From assembly GCF_900188065.1 (NCBI RefSeq), contig NZ_FZNQ01000005.1, forward strand, positions 1-64,000: DNA of 64,000 nt. The letters run 5' to 3'. Shown here one piece after another: positions 32,616-41,629 of this stretch. The DNA is from Halorubrum vacuolatum. Lineage in GTDB: Archaea; Halobacteriota; Halobacteria; Halobacteriales; Haloferacaceae. The notes below the pieces were generated by a model, which saw only the letters and a list, made by a program, of their open reading frames with translations, made no database searches and had not been told where the DNA came from. The translations under genes were made by a program, and so were the position numbers. The first letter of the stretch is position 1, and each line of letters opens with the position of its first letter.

Positions 32616-33491
32616 TCAGTCCGGCACCCACTCTGGCTGATCCACCGATGACCGCTCTGACCTCGCCTCGAACGAGATTTCCTGTGTCATCGGCGCTGAT
32701 GTCGTCATCCGGACGCCGAGATACTGGGCGTACGAGCCCGCGGGGTTCGTCACCTCCCACGTCACCGAGGCCGTCTGCACTTCGTTCGTTTCGGGGTCGA
32801 CGGTCACCGACCCGGCCGCGTCCGTGACGCGATACGTCTCGGCACCCTCATACCACCCCGACCGCGGTTCGAGGGTGTCGCCTGCGGATCCGTCGCCGCT
32901 CTGTCGCTCGTCGCCGCTCTGTCGCTCGTCGTCGTTGGCTTCGTCGTCCATGGGCTCGTACGCGACGAGATGGAGGCTCCGTACGACCACCGCCGCCGGG
33001 TTGGCGAAGGCGGTCGAAGGGTCGGACGCCTCCTTCGCGACGATGAGGACGGCCCGGTCGCCGTCGGCCTCCTCCGTGAGGAGGTCGCGTTCGTCGTCGT
33101 CGACGATCCGATCCCGCCTCTCGTCGATGTTCTCCGTCGAATCGATCGTGTGTCGTTTATAAACCGTCGCGTTTGATCCGGGCCGATATCGCTCGATGGT
33201 GGCCCCGTCGTCTTCGATCCGTTGGTACCGCGCTCCGTCCGCATCGGTTCGATCCTCGAACGCCAACGCGGACTCCCCGTCGACGACGATCTCCCCCGTC
33301 ACGTGGTGTGAATCCACGTCCCCGTCGGTTTCCCCGCCCACGTCCTCGACCCAAAAGCGCTCCTCTGAGGGGAGGTCGGCGTGCGGCGTGGCCGTCCCAA
33401 GCGGATAGATAACCGCGAGCGTCGAAAGGAGCAGGAGGAACCCGCCGAGGGCAACGAGCGCGAGGACGATCCGTTCACGTTGCCGGGCCAT
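32616..33491 (-). CDS. Membrane-anchored extracellular protein (DUF3068/PorA-like)
   Basis: This protein of 291 residues begins with one N-terminal transmembrane anchor (LVALGGFLLLLSTLAVIYPLG) followed by a large acidic, beta-rich outer domain. Its layout, with an N-terminal anchor and paired beta strands such as TVYKRHTIDSTENIDERRDR and ETYRVTDAAGSVTVDP, resembles DUF3068 family proteins, but this match is from general appearance. An 18-bp in-frame duplication (32891-32926) gives repeated DERQSG. It is divergent from the rhomboid gene. Confidence 0.7.
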   Translation of the reverse strand: MARQRERIVLALVALGGFLLLLSTLAVIYPLGTATPHADLPSEERFWVEDVGGETDGDVDSHHVTGEIVVDGESALAFEDRTDADGARYQRIEDDGATIERYRPGSNATVYKRHTIDSTENIDERRDRIVDDDERDLLTEEADGDRAVLIVAKEASDPSTAFANPAAVVVRSLHLVAYEPMDDEANDDERQSGDERQSGDGSAGDTLEPRSGWYEGAETYRVTDAAGSVTVDPETNEVQTASVTWEVTNPAGSYAQYLGVRMTTSAPMTQEISFEARSERSSVDQPEWVPD

Positions 33492-33606
33492 TCGACGTGC
33501 GGTCGTTCGAGCGCTGGAAGTTAAATCATGGACGCCCCCGAGTGAGGCCTTCGATCGACGTCCCGAGAGCCAAACCGCTTTAGGAACGCCCCCGTAAGGG
33601 TCGGTA

Positions 33607-34560
33607 ATGGCGACGTGCGACGAGTGTGGGGAGTACGAGAACCTCCCGTATCAGTGTCGACGCTGCGGGAAAACCTTCTGTGGGGAGCACCGACTCCCGG
33701 AGAACCACGACTGTCCGGGGCTGAGCGAGTGGAACGACCCCGGCGGCGTCTTCGATAGCGGGTTCGACGACTCGGTGAATGACCCCCGAGACGCCGGCGG
33801 TACCGCCGACGGCGTCACGGGCCGCGTCAAACGTCGGGTCGCGCGGGAGACGGGAACCGGCGGGCTGGTGAGCTACTTCCGGGGGAACGCCACGTACCTC
33901 ATCCTCGCGGCGATGTGGCTCACCTTCGTCGCGCAGTGGATCGCCCTGGGCGTCGGCGGCCCCCAGCTTCACAACGATCTGTTCGTCCTCCGCTCGGACG
34001 CGTTGGGCAACGTCTGGACGCTCGTCACCTCCGTCTTCTCACACGATCCCGGGATCTTGTTTCACATCATCGCCAACAGCATCGTGATCTTCTTTTTCGG
34101 CCCGCTCGTCGAGCGGGCGGTCGGCTCGAAGCGGTTCGTCGGCTTCTTCATCGTCGCGGGCGCGGCCGCGGGCTTGGGTCACGTCCTGTTCGCCATCGTC
34201 ACCGGCGGACCGACGACCGGCGTGCTCGGGGCCTCCGGTGCCGGCTTCGCCATCCTCGGCGTGCTCACCGTCTGGCGGCCGAACCTGGAGATCCTCTTGT
34301 TCTTCATCATCCCGATGAAGCTGAAGTTCCTCACGTGGGGGATCGCGCTGATCTCCGTCGCGCTCGTCGTCGCCTCCGGCACCGGCGGCGTCGGCGGGAT
34401 CGCCCACCTCGCACACCTGATCGGATTTGCGATCGGACTCATCTACGGGAATATGAACCAGGACCTCGCGAACCGTGCGGGTGGAGCCGGCGGTATTCCG
34501 ACCGTAACTCGCGGTCCTGGCGGACCACGCGGCCCGGGCGGTCCCGGTGGGCGGTTCTGA
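33607..34560 (+). CDS. Rhomboid family intramembrane serine protease with N-terminal zinc finger
   Basis: This protein of 317 residues has an AN1-like zinc finger (CDECGEYENLPYQCRRCGKTFCGEHR, with a CxHxC tail in HDCPG; about residues 4-37), an acidic linker, then six transmembrane helices. The catalytic Ser is S210 in GASGAGFA and the His is H270 in HLAHLIGFAIG. A Gly/Pro-rich C-terminal tail follows. It would cleave membrane-spanning substrates within the bilayer. Rhomboids fused to an AN1 finger are a haloarchaeal speciality, and the finger may bind partner proteins. The endonuclease V gene starts 2 bases after its stop. Confidence 0.93.
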   Translation: MATCDECGEYENLPYQCRRCGKTFCGEHRLPENHDCPGLSEWNDPGGVFDSGFDDSVNDPRDAGGTADGVTGRVKRRVARETGTGGLVSYFRGNATYLILAAMWLTFVAQWIALGVGGPQLHNDLFVLRSDALGNVWTLVTSVFSHDPGILFHIIANSIVIFFFGPLVERAVGSKRFVGFFIVAGAAAGLGHVLFAIVTGGPTTGVLGASGAGFAILGVLTVWRPNLEILLFFIIPMKLKFLTWGIALISVALVVASGTGGVGGIAHLAHLIGFAIGLIYGNMNQDLANRAGGAGGIPTVTRGPGGPRGPGGPGGRF

Positions 34561-34562
34561 TC

Positions 34563-35459
34563 GTGGCCGACGCCGACCCGAACGCGGGTGCGCCGTTCGA
34601 CCCGAGCGACCTCGCACATCCCGAGTTCACCCCCGATCCGTCGGCTTCGCGGGAAGAGATGGAGGCGCTCCAGCGGGAGATCGCCGCCGTCGCGCGGTTC
34701 GAGGACGACCACGGGTTGTTGCCTGAGCGGATCGCGCTTGACTCGCCGTTCGAGATCGGATCCGGACTTCCGTCGGCCACGCAGCGGACGCTCGTTCCGG
34801 AGGGATCGGGGGACGCGGGGCCGATCGTCGTCGGGATCGACCAGGCGTTCAGAGGCGGGGGTGGTGCGTCGGGGACCGACGACGGGTCGGGCGAGTCCAT
34901 CTCCGCGGCGGTGGCGATCCGTGATGGTCGGGTTATCGAGTATGCCCACGCCGTCACGCCGCTTTCGATCCCCTACATTCCCGGGCTCCTCGCGTTCCGT
35001 GAGGGTGGCCCGATCCTCGCGGCGCTCGATGCACTCTCCGTTGAGCCGGACCTCCTCGTCCTCGATGGGTCCGGCCGGATCCACTATCGGGAGGCCGGGA
35101 TCGCGACGCACATCGGGGTCATCCACGACGTGCCGAGCATCGGCGTCGCGAAGTCGCTGCTCTGTGGCGACCCCGATGAACCGATCGACGGGCGACCGGC
35201 AGGATGGCGCACGCCGATCCGGGCGGACCGATCGATGTCGACGGTGGCCGAGGACGAGCCGGTCGTCGGGTACGCGTATCAGTCACGGCAGTATCCGAAT
35301 GCCCGAACGATCAACCCCCTCTACGTGAGTCCCGGCCATCGCGTCTCGCCGTCGACCGCCGTTGACCTCATCGAGGCGCTCTGTGCGGGATATAAACTGC
35401 CCGAGCCGACCCGCCTCGCCGACGCCTCCGCCGACGCCGTGACACACGGGTCGCGGTAG
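34563..35459 (+). CDS. nfi: Endonuclease V
   Basis: This protein of about 298 residues cleaves DNA near deaminated purines (inosine) for repair. Conserved blocks are GIDQAFRG (metal-binding Asp), PLSIPYIPGLLAFREG, DLLVLDGSGRIHYREAG, HIGVIHDVPSIGVAKSLLCG and VSPGHRVS. The N-terminus has an extra segment of about 70 residues before the first motif, longer than bacterial Nfi (about 225 residues). The GTG at 34563 follows the rhomboid stop by 2 bases, so translation is probably coupled. A later start is possible. Confidence 0.92.
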   Translation: MADADPNAGAPFDPSDLAHPEFTPDPSASREEMEALQREIAAVARFEDDHGLLPERIALDSPFEIGSGLPSATQRTLVPEGSGDAGPIVVGIDQAFRGGGGASGTDDGSGESISAAVAIRDGRVIEYAHAVTPLSIPYIPGLLAFREGGPILAALDALSVEPDLLVLDGSGRIHYREAGIATHIGVIHDVPSIGVAKSLLCGDPDEPIDGRPAGWRTPIRADRSMSTVAEDEPVVGYAYQSRQYPNARTINPLYVSPGHRVSPSTAVDLIEALCAGYKLPEPTRLADASADAVTHGSR

Positions 35460-35480
35460 CGTGGGTGACGCCGCCGACGG

Positions 35481-35489
35481 TTTTTATAT
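35481..35489 (+). promoter_or_regulatory. TATA-like box for the 90-residue Cys protein
   Basis: TTTTTATAT is centred about 27 bases before the ATG at 35512, with the normal archaeal leaderless spacing. Confidence 0.55.
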
Positions 35490-35511
35490 GCCGCGACGGC
35501 AACGCACGTGT

Positions 35512-35784
35512 ATGGCAGACGATGACATGGAGGCACCGATGTCGCGCGACGAGTTCCGCTCGCTGACCGACGGGCTGGTTCGACAGAGCTCCGGGGGCGG
35601 GACGACCGTTTATAAAAACGCCGCAGGCGTCGGCTGTCCGAATCCCGACTGCGATGAGGGAACGTTCCAGACGCTGTTCGTCAGCGACCACGGCTGGCAG
35701 CGGATCGGCGCGACGCGTGACGGGATCCACCTCTGTCTCTGTAACACCGACTCGAAGCGGCTCGTCTTCATCCACGACGAGTGA
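35512..35784 (+). CDS. Small haloarchaeal protein with CxxxxC and CLC motifs
   Basis: This conserved-looking protein of 90 residues has a central GGGTTVYKNAAGVGCPNPDCDEGTF segment followed by RIGATRDGIHLCLCNTD. Its four cysteines could bind one zinc ion. No enzyme motif is visible. The start at 35512 (MADDDMEAPMSRDEF) follows an ideal TATA-like box, and the frame upstream is therefore untranscribed. The function is unknown. Confidence 0.75.
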   Translation: MADDDMEAPMSRDEFRSLTDGLVRQSSGGGTTVYKNAAGVGCPNPDCDEGTFQTLFVSDHGWQRIGATRDGIHLCLCNTDSKRLVFIHDE

Positions 35785-35914
35785 GCCCCGGGCCGATCGC
35801 CCCGGAGCATCACACCTCCCCTTGCTGCCGACGCACCGCTCGACAGCGTGACGCGCTTTTTTCCCTCCCTCGACCGACCCGCCGATTCAAGACGCTCGCC
35901 GCGTACCATAGGGT

Positions 35915-36643
35915 ATGAGCGACTCGCGAACGGACGCCGACGAACTGAGCGGGGACGCCGGGAAGCGGCGCCACCGGGCCGCCGAGCGCAACACCCCGGG
36001 GAGGGGGATCACGCCCGCGGAGCGACCGATCGAACCGGCCGCACCCGAGGAGTTTGGCCTCGTGCAGGTCTGGTGGGGCGACGGGAAGGGGAAGACGACG
36101 GCCGCGCTCGGGATGGGTGCACGCGCGGTCGGGCACGGTTACCGCGTTCACATGCTGCAGTTTATGAAGGGTGGCGCCGACTCCGTTGAGGCGGTTCGCG
36201 GCGAGTACAACGCGATCGCCGCGCTTCCCGGGTTCTCCTACGAGAACACGGGACACTACGGCTGGCACGGCATGGCCGACGGCTCCGCCGAGGCGGATCA
36301 CGAGCGGAACGCGCAGGCGGGTCTCGAACGCGCCCGGGAACTCGTCGACGCGGCCGGGGAGCGGACCCTCGATGAGCCCATCGACCCGGAGTCACCGCCG
36401 GAGGACGGGGTCCATCTCCTCATTTTGGATGAGATCATCTACGCGGCGAACCGCGACCTCATCGACCCCGAGGACGTCCGCGATCTGGTCGGTCGCAAAC
36501 CCGCCGGCCTCGAGCTCGTGTTGACCGGCGGCCACGAGGAGCCGAGTTACCTGCACGACCTCGCCGACCTCATCACCGAGGTCGCGAAGGTGAAACACCC
36601 GATCGACGCGGGACAGCGCGCCCGGAAGGGGACGGAGTACTGA
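35915..36643 (+). CDS. cobO: Cob(I)yrinic acid a,c-diamide adenosyltransferase
   Basis: This protein of 242 residues adds the 5'-deoxyadenosyl group to the corrinoid cobalt in B12 synthesis or salvage. The ATP-binding loop GDGKGKTT is at residues 55-62, and the segments HMLQFMKGG, LLILDEIIYAANRDL and ELVLTGG are characteristic of the CobA/CobO/BtuR family. An N-terminal extension of about 45 residues is Arg/Glu-rich. It begins an operon with the next orf and cobQ (one-base and four-base overlaps). Confidence 0.94.
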   Translation: MSDSRTDADELSGDAGKRRHRAAERNTPGRGITPAERPIEPAAPEEFGLVQVWWGDGKGKTTAALGMGARAVGHGYRVHMLQFMKGGADSVEAVRGEYNAIAALPGFSYENTGHYGWHGMADGSAEADHERNAQAGLERARELVDAAGERTLDEPIDPESPPEDGVHLLILDEIIYAANRDLIDPEDVRDLVGRKPAGLELVLTGGHEEPSYLHDLADLITEVAKVKHPIDAGQRARKGTEY

Positions 36644-36936
36644 TGGGTGCCTTCGACGCCGATCCCGAGGACGACGACTTCGATGCCGCCGCGGCGCTTC
36701 ACCGGCATCTCGAAGCGACGGAGGAGCGGCCGGTCGCCCGTGAGGCGGGTTGGCATCTCGGGGAGGCGCAGGCGCTCGCCGGGCAGATCGCTGCGGGCGG
36801 GCTGGAGCCGGGCGTCGTCCGCGATCGCGCCGAGACGATCCTCGACCTGCTCGGCGAGTTCGAGACGACCGGCGACCCCGAAGCCGACGATCACGTCGAA
36901 GCCGCCCGCGAGCTGGCTTCGCGGCTCGCGCGGTGA
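36643..36936 (+). CDS. Small helical protein encoded between cobO and cobQ
   Basis: This protein of 97 residues is mostly helical and acidic, with [35 protein letters not shown] and a C-terminal [10 protein letters not shown]. No cysteines or enzyme motif are visible. Its start overlaps the cobO stop (TGATG) and its stop overlaps the cobQ start (GTGA). This tight packing suggests a cobalamin-related role or an accessory subunit, but that is inference. I do not recognise a family. Confidence 0.75.
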   Translation: MGAFDADPEDDDFDAAAALHRHLEATEERPVAREAGWHLGEAQALAGQIAAGGLEPGVVRDRAETILDLLGEFETTGDPEADDHVEAARELASRLAR

Positions 36937-38750
36937 CCCGGGGCGACTTCGGCGGTAGCGACGAGGGCGACTTCGGCGGTAGCGACGAGGGCGACTTCGG
37001 CGGTAGCGACGTCGGCGGCGACGAGGGCGACTTCGGCGAGAGCGACGACGGGGGCGCACCGGATGGACGGGCCACTGCACCGTCCGGCACGCGAACGATC
37101 CTCGTCGCCGGAACGGCCTCACACGTCGGCAAATCCACCGTGGCCGCCGGGCTCTGTCGACTCCTCGCGGACGCGGGCGTCGAGGTCGCCCCATACAAGG
37201 CACAGAACATGTCGAACAACGCGCGGGCCGTGTCGAAGTCCGCCGGATCCATGAGCCGTGAGGAGCGCCCTCCGACGGGAACTGAACCGGGATTCGGCGA
37301 GATCGGGGTCTCACAGTACGTCCAGGCCCGCGCGGCCCGCGTGCCGGCGGAGACCGATCACAATCCGGTGCTGCTCAAACCGCGCGGCGAGGGCGAGAGT
37401 CAACTCGTCGTCAACGGCGAGGCGGTCGCCCACTACGCCGCCGGGGAGTACTACGAGGACCACTGGCACGCCGCCCGCGAGGCGGCCGTGGCGGCACATC
37501 GACGCCTTGCTGGGTCCGTCGACGTGGTGGTCGCCGAGGGGGCGGGTTCGATCGCCGAGATCAACCTCCACGATCGGGACCTCGCGAACGTCGAGACGGC
37601 GCGGTTCGCCGACGCGGAGATACTGCTCGTCGCCGACATCGAGCGCGGCGGCGTCTTCGCCTCGCTCGTCGGCACCCTCGAACTGCTCCCCGCTGACCTC
37701 CGTGATCGGGTCGTGGGGGCCGTGATCACGAAGTTTCGCGGCGACGTCTCGCTGCTCGATCCGGGCATCGACGCCTTCGAGGAGCGAACCGGGGTCCCGA
37801 TCCTCGGGGTGGTCCCTTACGAGGACCCGGGCCTTCCCGAGGAGGACAGCGTCGCGCTCCCCGCGGTCGAGGAGCGGGCGGTCCACGGCGCGGACGACGG
37901 GGTCCCCGAGTCGCTCTCGGTGACGGTCGCGGTTCCCCGACTGCCGCGGATCTCGAACGCGACGGACCTCGAACCGCTCGCGGCGGAGCCGGGCGTCAGG
38001 GTGGCGTACGTGCCGCTCGATGATCCGCTCGGTACCGCGGATGCGGTGGTCCTGCCGGGGACGAAGAACACGGTCGATGATCTGCTTGCCTGTCGGGAAG
38101 CCGGATTCGATGAGGCGCTTCGGCGCTTTTCGGGGCCGATCGTCGGGCTCTGTGGCGGCTATCAACTCCTCGGCGAGCGGATCCGGAACGCCGACATCGA
38201 GAGCGCCCGGCTTGACGAGTCGGAGGCGGGGTCGGATGGTGCGATCGTCGACGCCGTCGGTCTCCTTCCGGTCGAGACGACATTCGACGCCGACAAACGG
38301 GTCGTCGCGACCGAACTGCGGTTCGATGCCGCCCTCGGTGGACCGCTCAGCGACGCCGAGGCGTCGGACACTGACGACGACTCACTTTCGCTCGCGGGCT
38401 ACGAGATCCACATGGGCGCAACGCGCGGGCTCGTCGACGGACTTTCGACCCCGTTTCGCGACCCGCAGGACGGGCGCTCGGGGGCCGCGCTCGGTGCCGC
38501 ACGCGGCGACGTACTGGGGACGTATCTTCACGGCCTCTTCGAGAACGGGACGGCCCGAACCCGGTTTATCGCCGCCGTCCGCGACCACGCGGGGATCGAT
38601 CCGACCGACCTCGCGATGGAGTTGAACGGAACCGACCGGACCTCGCCGTATGACCGCGCGGCCGATCTGCTCTCGGCACACGTCGATCTCGCGCCGCTCG
38701 GGCTGCCGCGTTCGGGTATCTCGACGGGCGGACGGTCGGGCCGTCGTTGA
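36933..38750 (+). CDS. cobQ: Cobyric acid synthase CobQ/CbiP
   Basis: This protein of about 605 residues amidates the corrin ring side chains of adenosylcobyrinic acid a,c-diamide using glutamine. The synthetase domain begins [22 protein letters not shown] (P-loop) and includes [11 protein letters not shown], and the glutamine amidotransferase domain carries [16 protein letters not shown] (nucleophile Cys) with a C-terminal YLHGLF His. The GTG start overlaps the upstream stop. The first 50 residues form a GDFGGSDE repeat made by a 24-bp tandem duplication, not part of the enzyme fold. The next in-frame Met is far inside the fold, so the repeat is probably translated. Confidence 0.92.
   Translation: MTRGDFGGSDEGDFGGSDEGDFGGSDVGGDEGDFGESDDGGAPDGRATAPSGTRTILVAGTASHVGKSTVAAGLCRLLADAGVEVAPYKAQNMSNNARAVSKSAGSMSREERPPTGTEPGFGEIGVSQYVQARAARVPAETDHNPVLLKPRGEGESQLVVNGEAVAHYAAGEYYEDHWHAAREAAVAAHRRLAGSVDVVVAEGAGSIAEINLHDRDLANVETARFADAEILLVADIERGGVFASLVGTLELLPADLRDRVVGAVITKFRGDVSLLDPGIDAFEERTGVPILGVVPYEDPGLPEEDSVALPAVEERAVHGADDGVPESLSVTVAVPRLPRISNATDLEPLAAEPGVRVAYVPLDDPLGTADAVVLPGTKNTVDDLLACREAGFDEALRRFSGPIVGLCGGYQLLGERIRNADIESARLDESEAGSDGAIVDAVGLLPVETTFDADKRVVATELRFDAALGGPLSDAEASDTDDDSLSLAGYEIHMGATRGLVDGLSTPFRDPQDGRSGAALGAARGDVLGTYLHGLFENGTARTRFIAAVRDHAGIDPTDLAMELNGTDRTSPYDRAADLLSAHVDLAPLGLPRSGISTGGRSGRR
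36942..37049. repeat. 24-bp tandem repeats at the 5' end of cobQ
   Basis: Two exact copies (36942-36965, 36966-36989), a third differing in its last three bases (36990-37013), a 12-bp spacer and a fourth degenerate copy (37026-37049) encode GDFGGSDE-like units in frame. Confidence 0.9.
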
Positions 38751-38754
38751 GCGG

Positions 38755-39255
38755 TTACTCGGGGTCGACGGCGAACGGGCTCTCACCGACGCGCCAATCC
38801 CAGCCGGGCAGCCGCGTCTGAAACCCCGCCGCGAGGGCCGCATCGAGGTCGTCCGCGCCCGCGACGCCGCGGCCCGTCGCCGTCGCGTCCTCATCGACGT
38901 GCACGTCGGCGAAATGGAACGTCGCCTGTGCGAGCAGCGAAAGCGGCTGCCCGCCCGCGATGGTCGCGGCCAGCTCGCGACCGAGCACCTCGTCGACGAT
39001 GAAGCCGGGGTAGTCGCCCTCGACGTCGAGGTCGCGGAGGAGGCCGACGTAGCCGGCGACGTTGACGGCGACCTCGCCGTCCGCGAAGACGGCGTCGACC
39101 TCACGGCGATACGTCCGCGGGTCGATCCGGTCGACGTCCGTCTCGAACAGCTCGCCGAGCCGGTCCCGGGTCTCGTTGAGGATCGGGACGACGACGGGCG
39201 CTCGATCGCGGACCCATGCGTGCTCCTCGGCGACGACGGCGGGCGTGACGCGCAT
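38755..39255 (-). CDS. Conserved-looking haloarchaeal protein of unknown function
   Basis: This soluble acidic protein of 166 residues begins MRVTPAVVAEEHAWVRDRAP, then LGELFETDVDRIDPRTYRREVDAVFADGEVAVNVAGYVGLLRDLD, and ends DWRVGESPFAVDPE. No catalytic motif or membrane segment is visible. It converges with cobQ (4-base gap) and is divergent from the aCPSF1 gene. A TTATAAAAGCC box on this strand near 39299-39308 would leave a short leader. Confidence 0.7.
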   Translation of the reverse strand: MRVTPAVVAEEHAWVRDRAPVVVPILNETRDRLGELFETDVDRIDPRTYRREVDAVFADGEVAVNVAGYVGLLRDLDVEGDYPGFIVDEVLGRELAATIAGGQPLSLLAQATFHFADVHVDEDATATGRGVAGADDLDAALAAGFQTRLPGWDWRVGESPFAVDPE

Positions 39256-39481
39256 GGGTGTCCGCTTCGTGGCGGGTCGGCTTGCACTTTGCGAAGGCTT
39301 TTATAACAACCGGCGGTTAGCTCAAGCCAAGCGGGTTTTCGTCGGTTGTTCCCGCATCATCGGAGTACGGACAGAATCTTCCACTATGTTACCCCCGCGA
39401 CGGTCGGTCGATGCGGAGTCCCGGATCGGTTTCGGATCCGGCGACGTCGAATCGAAGGCGACCCACGCTTCGCAGTGAGAT

Positions 39482-41413
39482 ATGAGTCAAGTCGATACGC
39501 AACTCGAGAACCTGAAACGGACGATCGAATCGGAGATCCCGAGCGGGATCACCGTCACCGATGTGAAATACGAGGGCCCCGAGCTCGTCGTGTACACCCG
39601 CAACCCAAAACGCTTCGCGGGCGACGGCGACCTGATCCGCCGGCTCGCCTCGAAGCTCCGCAAGCGGATCACGATCCGGCCGGATCCCGCCTCGCTTTCG
39701 CCCCCGCGTGAAGCCGAGGAGAAGGTCCGATCGGTGATCCCCGAGGAGGCGGGCGTCACCTCCCTCGATTTTCACGAGGACACCGGCGAGGTCGTCATCG
39801 AGGCAGGGAAACCCGGAATGGTGATCGGCCGACGTGGCGCGACCCTCCGGGAGATCACCCAGGAGGTCGGCTGGACGCCCGAGGTGGTCCGAACGCCGCC
39901 GATAGAGTCCTCGACCGTCTCGAACGTCCGGAACTTCCTCAAGAACGAACGTGAGGAGCGTCGCGACATCCTCGAACGCGTCGGCAGACAGATCCACCGC
40001 GAGGAGATGTCCGACGACGAGTGGGTGCGGATCACGACGCTCGGCTGCTGTCGGGAGGTCGGCCGTGCGGCGTTCATCCTTTCGACGCCGGAGACGCGGA
40101 TCCTCATCGACTGTGGGGACAAACCGGGTGCGGAGGGCGAGGTGCCCTACCTGCAGGTGCCGGAGGCGCTCGGGGCGGGCGCGGCGACCATCGACGCCGT
40201 CGTGTTGACCCACGCCCACCTCGATCACTCCGCGCTGCTCCCGCTCATCTTTAAATACGGGTACGACGGCCCGATCTACGCGACGGAGCCGACCCGCGAC
40301 CTGATGGGGTTGCTCACGCTCGATTACCTCGACGTCGCCGCCAAAGAGGGCCGAACGCCGCCCTACGAGTCCGCACAGGTTCGAGAGGCGATCAAACACA
40401 CCATTCCCCTCGAGTACGGCGACGTGACCGACATCGCGCCGGACGTGAAACTCACGTTCCACAACGCGGGCCACATCCTCGGCAGCGCCGTGAGCCACTT
40501 CCACATCGGCGACGGCCTCTATAACGTCTGTTTCTCCGGGGACATCCACTACGAGGACACACGGCTTTTCAACGGCGCGGTCAACGACTTCCCCCGCGTC
40601 GAGACGCTCGTGTTGGAATCCACCTACGGCGGGCGCAACGACTACCAGACGGACCAGGAGGACTCCGAACAGAAGCTGATAGACGTCGTCAACGAGACCT
40701 ATGAGGAGGGCGGAAAGGTGGTCATCCCGGCGTTCGCGGTCGGTCGCTCACAGGAGATCATGCTCGTGTTGGAGGAGGCGATGCGCGAGGGCGACATCCC
40801 CTCGATGCCCATCCACCTCGACGGGATGATCTGGGAGGCGACGGCGATCCACACGACCTACCCCGAGTACCTCCGCGATGGGCTCCGCGACCGGATCTTC
40901 CATGAGGACGCGAACCCGTTCCTCGCCGAGGAGTTCAACCACATCGACGGCGGCGAGGAGGAGCGACAGACGGTCGCCGACGGCGATCAGTGCATCATCC
41001 TCTCGACCTCCGGGATGGTCACCGGGGGACCGATCATGTCCTGGCTTCGCCACATCGGTCCCGATCCGGACTCGAAGCTCGTCTTCGTCGGCTATCAGGC
41101 GCAGGGGACGCTCGGTCGGCGGATCCAGAACGGCTGGGATGAGATCCCGATCTCCTCCGGTTGGGGCAGCGGGAGCGGCCGCGGCAACACCCTTACGCTT
41201 GAAATGGGCGTTGAGACGGTCGATGGCTTCTCCGGGCACGCCGACCGGCAGGGGCTCGAAAACTTCGTGAAGACGATGAACCCCCGTCCGGAGAAGGTGC
41301 TCTGTGTGCACGGCGACGAACGCTCCGTGCAGGACCTCTCCTCGGCGCTGTATCACGAGTACAACATGCGGACGTTCGCGCCGAAGAACCTGGAGACGTT
41401 CCGATTTAAGTAG
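39482..41413 (+). CDS. Archaeal CPSF1 ribonuclease (beta-CASP, transcription termination factor)
   Basis: This protein of 643 residues matches aCPSF1/FttA, an endoribonuclease and 5'-3' exonuclease that acts at U-rich sites to end transcription. Two KH domains fill about residues 1-145 (the second has VIGRRGATLREI). The metallo-beta-lactamase domain has the zinc motif HAHLDH (about residues 242-247), and the beta-CASP insert carries LESTYGGR, PAFAVGRSQE and a final HADRQGLENF. Length and domain order are normal. Confidence 0.95.
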   Translation: MSQVDTQLENLKRTIESEIPSGITVTDVKYEGPELVVYTRNPKRFAGDGDLIRRLASKLRKRITIRPDPASLSPPREAEEKVRSVIPEEAGVTSLDFHEDTGEVVIEAGKPGMVIGRRGATLREITQEVGWTPEVVRTPPIESSTVSNVRNFLKNEREERRDILERVGRQIHREEMSDDEWVRITTLGCCREVGRAAFILSTPETRILIDCGDKPGAEGEVPYLQVPEALGAGAATIDAVVLTHAHLDHSALLPLIFKYGYDGPIYATEPTRDLMGLLTLDYLDVAAKEGRTPPYESAQVREAIKHTIPLEYGDVTDIAPDVKLTFHNAGHILGSAVSHFHIGDGLYNVCFSGDIHYEDTRLFNGAVNDFPRVETLVLESTYGGRNDYQTDQEDSEQKLIDVVNETYEEGGKVVIPAFAVGRSQEIMLVLEEAMREGDIPSMPIHLDGMIWEATAIHTTYPEYLRDGLRDRIFHEDANPFLAEEFNHIDGGEEERQTVADGDQCIILSTSGMVTGGPIMSWLRHIGPDPDSKLVFVGYQAQGTLGRRIQNGWDEIPISSGWGSGSGRGNTLTLEMGVETVDGFSGHADRQGLENFVKTMNPRPEKVLCVHGDERSVQDLSSALYHEYNMRTFAPKNLETFRFK

Positions 41414-41436
41414 CCACCTCCGGCACCGGCGCGGTC

Positions 41437-41466
41437 CGATTCGAGCCCTTATACGGGCTCGAATCG
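41437..41466. terminator. Strong hairpin downstream of aCPSF1
   Basis: CGATTCGAGCCC and GGGCTCGAATCG form a perfect 12-bp inverted repeat around a TTATAC loop, 23 bases after the aCPSF1 stop. This is the most stable simple hairpin outside the hairpin clusters. No long T-run follows. It may end or stabilise the transcript. It also precedes the convergent pilin remnant. Confidence 0.5.
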
Positions 41467-41629
41467 AGCGCGAGGGAGCAGTCGACGGACCGCCGAGCGG
41501 TGCCGGCGGTCCGTCGGCTGTGAGGCTGGGGAGGGCTGAGGTCGAGAGCGATCGTGAGAGCGCGTCCGATTCCTCCTGCACTGGTCGGCGGGAGGCGTGG
41601 GGGAACTCAACGTCGGCTTTCGGTACCGA

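Noticed and set aside
39300-39420. tRNA-like stretch (GGCGGTTAGCTCAAGCC)
   Set aside because: Only a D-loop-like start is seen. No anticodon arm, no GTTCGAATC T-arm and no matching acceptor stem follow.
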